Shown here piece after piece: positions 61,806 to 64,000 of a DNA stretch of 64,000 bases (position 1 is the stretch's first letter; every line of letters starts with the position of its first letter). Source of the DNA: PALSA-1003 sp963791945 (GTDB taxonomy: Bacteria > Pseudomonadota > Gammaproteobacteria > Burkholderiales > Casimicrobiaceae); NCBI GenBank assembly GCA_963791945.1, contig CAWBUD010000004.1, positions 186,001-250,000 on the forward strand, given 5' to 3'. Below the pieces are notes generated by a model. The model saw only the letters and a program-made list of their open reading frames with translations. It was not told the DNA's origin and ran no database searches. The translations under genes and the position numbers were made by a program.

Positions 61806-63230
61806 ATGAGCGCCGCAGACCCGCCCCAGGATCTCGTAGCGCTCTTCGCCGCGCAGCGCGCAGCATTCGCCGCCGCTCCGGATCCGCCGCTCGGCGTGCG
61901 ACGCGACCGCCTCGACCGGGTGGCGGCGATGATCGAAGAGGGCGAGAACGAGATGGTTTCCGCCATTTCCGCCGATTTCGGCGTCCGCTCACCGCAGGAG
62001 ACGCGGCTCGCCGAGCTCTTCATGATCCATGTCGGCATCCGCCACGCGCGACGCCATCTCGCCGAGTGGATGCGCTCGAGGCGAGTCGCGACGCCGCTCT
62101 ATCTGTGGCCTGGCCGGAGCCAGATCATCCGTCAGCCGGTCGGCGTCGTGGGCGTGATCAGTCCATGGAACTATGCGGTGCAGCTCGCGCTTCTGCCGGC
62201 CGTCGCGGCGCTCGCCGCCGGGAACCGCGTGCTGCTGAAGCCGAGCGAGCTCACGCCGCAGGCGGCCGGCTTGCTCGCGCGACTCGTCGGTCAACGCTTC
62301 GCCGCCGACGAATTCGCGGTGGTGACCGGCGGACCGGACGTAGGCGAGGCGTTCTCCCGGCTGCCGTTCGATCATCTGTTCTTCACGGGCTCGACCGCCG
62401 TCGGTCGCAGGATCGCGCTCGCCGCCGCCCAGAACCTGACGCCGGTCACGCTTGAGCTGGGCGGCAAGTCGCCCGCCATCATCCATCCGGAAGCCGACAT
62501 CGGCGCGCTCGCGCCGCGACTTGTCACAGGCAAGCTCCTCAACGCAGGGCAGACCTGCATCGCGCCCGATTACGTGCTCGCTCCCGAGGATCGCATCGAC
62601 GCGCTCGTCGAGGCGCTCGGCGCGAGCGTTGCGGCGCTCTATCCGCGGCTCGGCGCGAATCCCGACTACACCAGCATCGTCGACGACCGTCACTACGCGA
62701 GGCTCGAAGCGCTGGTTGCCGACGCCGAAGCCAAAGGCGCGCGCGCGGTGCGCCTGAATCCCGGCAACGAGCTGTTGCCCGAGCGAGCGCGCAAGCTCGC
62801 GCCCACGTTGCTCGTCGGTGTGCGCGACGACATGGCGGCGATGCGGGAGGAGATCTTCGGTCCGGTGCTCCCGATCGAATCCTACGGGAGCCTCGACGAA
62901 GCGATCGCGAAGGTCAACGGCCGTCCGAGGCCGCTCGCGCTGTATGCATTCGGCGGCGGCGCCGCAATGCGCGAGCGTGTCCTGCGGAGAACGTTCGCCG
63001 GAGGCGTCACCTTGGACGACACGCTCTGGCATTTCAGCAACGAAGAGCTGCCTTTCGGCGGCATCGGTCCCTCGGGCATCGGCGCATACCACGGGGAGCG
63101 CGGGTTCAGGACGTTCAGCCACGAAAAGGCGGTGTTCGCTCAGCCGCGGTTTGCACTGGCGTGGTTGTTGAGACCGCCCTACGGGGCGCGCTTCGACCTC
63201 GTACTGAAAATCCTGAAGCGGATTGCGTAG
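61806..63230 (+). CDS. aldehyde dehydrogenase, coniferyl-aldehyde type
   Basis: NAD(P)-dependent aldehyde oxidation. The 474-residue protein has SPWNYAVQLALLP, the catalytic Glu217 (TLELGGKSPAI) and Cys251 (NAGQTCIAPDYVL), and FGPVLPIESYGSLDEAI. It ends with the membrane-associated C-terminus typical of class 3 and coniferyl aldehyde dehydrogenases (LPFGGIGPSGIGAYHGERGF, then a hydrophobic tail). ATG 61806. The substrate, possibly a phenolic aldehyde, is inferred. Confidence 0.9.
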   Translation: MSAADPPQDLVALFAAQRAAFAAAPDPPLGVRRDRLDRVAAMIEEGENEMVSAISADFGVRSPQETRLAELFMIHVGIRHARRHLAEWMRSRRVATPLYLWPGRSQIIRQPVGVVGVISPWNYAVQLALLPAVAALAAGNRVLLKPSELTPQAAGLLARLVGQRFAADEFAVVTGGPDVGEAFSRLPFDHLFFTGSTAVGRRIALAAAQNLTPVTLELGGKSPAIIHPEADIGALAPRLVTGKLLNAGQTCIAPDYVLAPEDRIDALVEALGASVAALYPRLGANPDYTSIVDDRHYARLEALVADAEAKGARAVRLNPGNELLPERARKLAPTLLVGVRDDMAAMREEIFGPVLPIESYGSLDEAIAKVNGRPRPLALYAFGGGAAMRERVLRRTFAGGVTLDDTLWHFSNEELPFGGIGPSGIGAYHGERGFRTFSHEKAVFAQPRFALAWLLRPPYGARFDLVLKILKRIA

Positions 63231-63235
63231 GCAAC

Positions 63236-63336
63236 GTAGCGCGGGGTGAGCGCGAGGCGCGAACCCCGGGACGCTCGGCGTCGTGCTCCCGGGGTTCGCT
63301 CCACTCCCCGGGTTCGCTCCACGCATCCCGGGCTAC
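63236..63336. repeat. palindromic intergenic repeat, copy 3
   Basis: Starts GTAGCGCGGGGTGAGCGC, has CCCCGGG-type complementary arms, an 18-bp internal tandem (CCCGGGGTTCGCTCCAC-type), and ends CCCGGGCTAC at 63336. It lies six bases after the aldehyde dehydrogenase stop and two bases before the convergent DUF2127 stop. Confidence 0.75.
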
Positions 63337-63338
63337 CG

Positions 63339-63851
63339 CTACTGCTTCGATGCTGTCGCGGGTCCGCGTCGTCGACGCCAGAGCGCATCGGCCAGCACCG
63401 CGACGACCAGCACGTTGAGGCCGAAGGTCGCCAGCTTGAGCGGCGTCACGCTTTTCGCGAGCTCGTAGACCTCGAAGGGAATGTAAATCAGGCCGGACGC
63501 GACGCCGAGCCATTCCGCCCATACCCGGTCGTGCCAGAGTCCATAGCCTTCGGCGATGCGCACGGTCGCATAGGTCAGCGCGCCGAGCGCGAGGAACCAC
63601 ATGTCGACCGAGGCGACCTGCTCCACGAGTTTCAGGAACACGCCCGGAATCCGGCTCGCGGGGTTGAGATGCAGATGGAGCAACAGCTCCTCCGCGACAT
63701 CCTGAATGCCGCGATGGACGAACGCGAGCAGTCCGAGTCCGGCGCACAGCACCAGCACGCCCTTGGCGAGCTCGAACACCGCGACGAAGCGAAGCTCTGT
63801 ACCGAACCAGCCGCGGAGGTTCCGCGACCGCTCGTCGGGTTGGCTTACCAC
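63339..63851 (-). CDS. DUF2127-family membrane protein
   Basis: A 170-residue protein starting at ATG 63851 with four hydrophobic segments (AVFELAKGVLVLCAGLGLLAFV; ASVDMWFLALGALTYATVRI; WLGVASGLIYIPFEVYEL; LATFGLNVLVVAVLADALW). The sequence matches the DUF2127 family of small inner-membrane proteins of unknown role. The reading frame ends next to the palindromic repeat. The neighbour upstream is a BMP-type solute-binding gene 27 bases away. Confidence 0.85.
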   Translation of the reverse strand: MVSQPDERSRNLRGWFGTELRFVAVFELAKGVLVLCAGLGLLAFVHRGIQDVAEELLLHLHLNPASRIPGVFLKLVEQVASVDMWFLALGALTYATVRIAEGYGLWHDRVWAEWLGVASGLIYIPFEVYELAKSVTPLKLATFGLNVLVVAVLADALWRRRRGPATASKQ

Positions 63852-63877
63852 GAGGCGGCCGCGCTGTTCCGAGCCGT

Positions 63878-64000
63878 TTATTTGGATACGGGCAGCTTGC
63901 CCTGCACGCCTTCGACGTAGTAGTCCATCTTCGACAACACGTCGTCGCTCATTACCTTGCCTGCGGCGAGCCGCTCTTTGCCGTCGTTGTCCTCGACCGG
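63878..64000 (-). CDS. BMP-family ABC transporter substrate-binding protein (C-terminal end only)
   Basis: The last 40 codons of a gene that enters from the right edge. Reading leftward it gives PVEDNDGKERLAAGKVMSDD, then VLSKMDYYVEGVQGKLPVSK and TAA (63878-63880). This matches the C-terminus of basic membrane protein (PnrA/Med-type) purine-nucleoside binding proteins, where MDYYVEGV is typical. Rest outside the window. Confidence 0.75.
   Translation of the reverse strand, partial: PVEDNDGKERLAAGKVMSDDVLSKMDYYVEGVQGKLPVSK

Noticed and set aside
1..64000. tRNA or rRNA genes
   Set aside because: No cloverleaf with a proper T-loop and acceptor stem was found other than the tRNA-like part of tmRNA.

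Overview
This 64 kb window is a high-GC, densely packed stretch of a bacterial chromosome, most likely from a betaproteobacterium. The evidence is the gene order exbB-exbD-lpxK-Trm112-kdsB-adk, an elongation factor P with Arg32 next to its rhamnosyltransferase EarP, a SWIB protein with a histone-H1-like tail, and a one-piece tmRNA whose tag reads ANDETYALAA. No rRNA, tRNA, CRISPR array, transposase or prophage is visible. Most genes are core metabolism, envelope or information-processing genes. The accessory content is concentrated between about 31 and 45 kb.

Layout. 1-10 kb: thyA (only its stop codon is cut off), a two-domain lysophospholipid transporter/acyltransferase, a class III-type sirtuin, aroC, xseA, glnS, htpX and a secreted unknown. 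10-17 kb: SWIB protein, a 0.7 kb gene-free gap, a secreted M23 peptidase, pdxH, an MFS exporter, msrA and a YihY-family membrane protein. 16.7-20.6 kb: the envelope block exbBD-lpxK-Trm112-kdsB-adk. 20.6-27.9 kb: a TylF-type methyltransferase, a pyrophosphate block (PPi-dependent phosphofructokinase and H+-pyrophosphatase), an O-methyltransferase and a type II NADH dehydrogenase. 27.9-36 kb: prolyl oligopeptidase, a metallo-beta-lactamase-fold hydrolase, a TPR-glycosyltransferase and mfd. 36-45 kb: a DMT exporter and a sugar/surface block (glycosyltransferase, P450, a GNAT-DegT aminotransferase fusion, manC), then ssrA and a glycosyltransferase fused to an HD/DUF6817-like domain. 45.5-51.4 kb: serC, serA, a solute-binding lipoprotein, a diguanylate cyclase and nicotinamidase. 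51.8-59.1 kb: a 60-residue orphan, pobA, and a divergent RND tripartite efflux operon. 59.2-64 kb: efp, earP, a DsbA/FrnE-like protein, an aldehyde dehydrogenase, a DUF2127 protein and the tail of a BMP-type solute-binding protein.

How genes work together. lpxK and kdsB feed lipid A and Kdo synthesis. serC and serA are consecutive serine-pathway enzymes. Phosphofructokinase and pyrophosphatase both use PPi as energy currency. EarP rhamnosylates EF-P. manC, the DegT-GNAT fusion and the glycosyltransferases point to a surface glycan with an acylated amino sugar, although no complete glycan locus is present.

Unusual structure. Three long palindromic repeats with GTAGCCC/GGGCTAC ends sit exactly in gaps between convergent genes. 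Other points are a perfect 16-bp palindrome abutting glnS, an inverted pair of DnaA boxes between xseA and glnS, a 40-bp tandem repeat behind tmRNA, a 10-bp x4 tandem repeat, and a GNAT-aminotransferase fusion likely co-transcribed with a P450. All calls come from reading the sequence; no database search was run.
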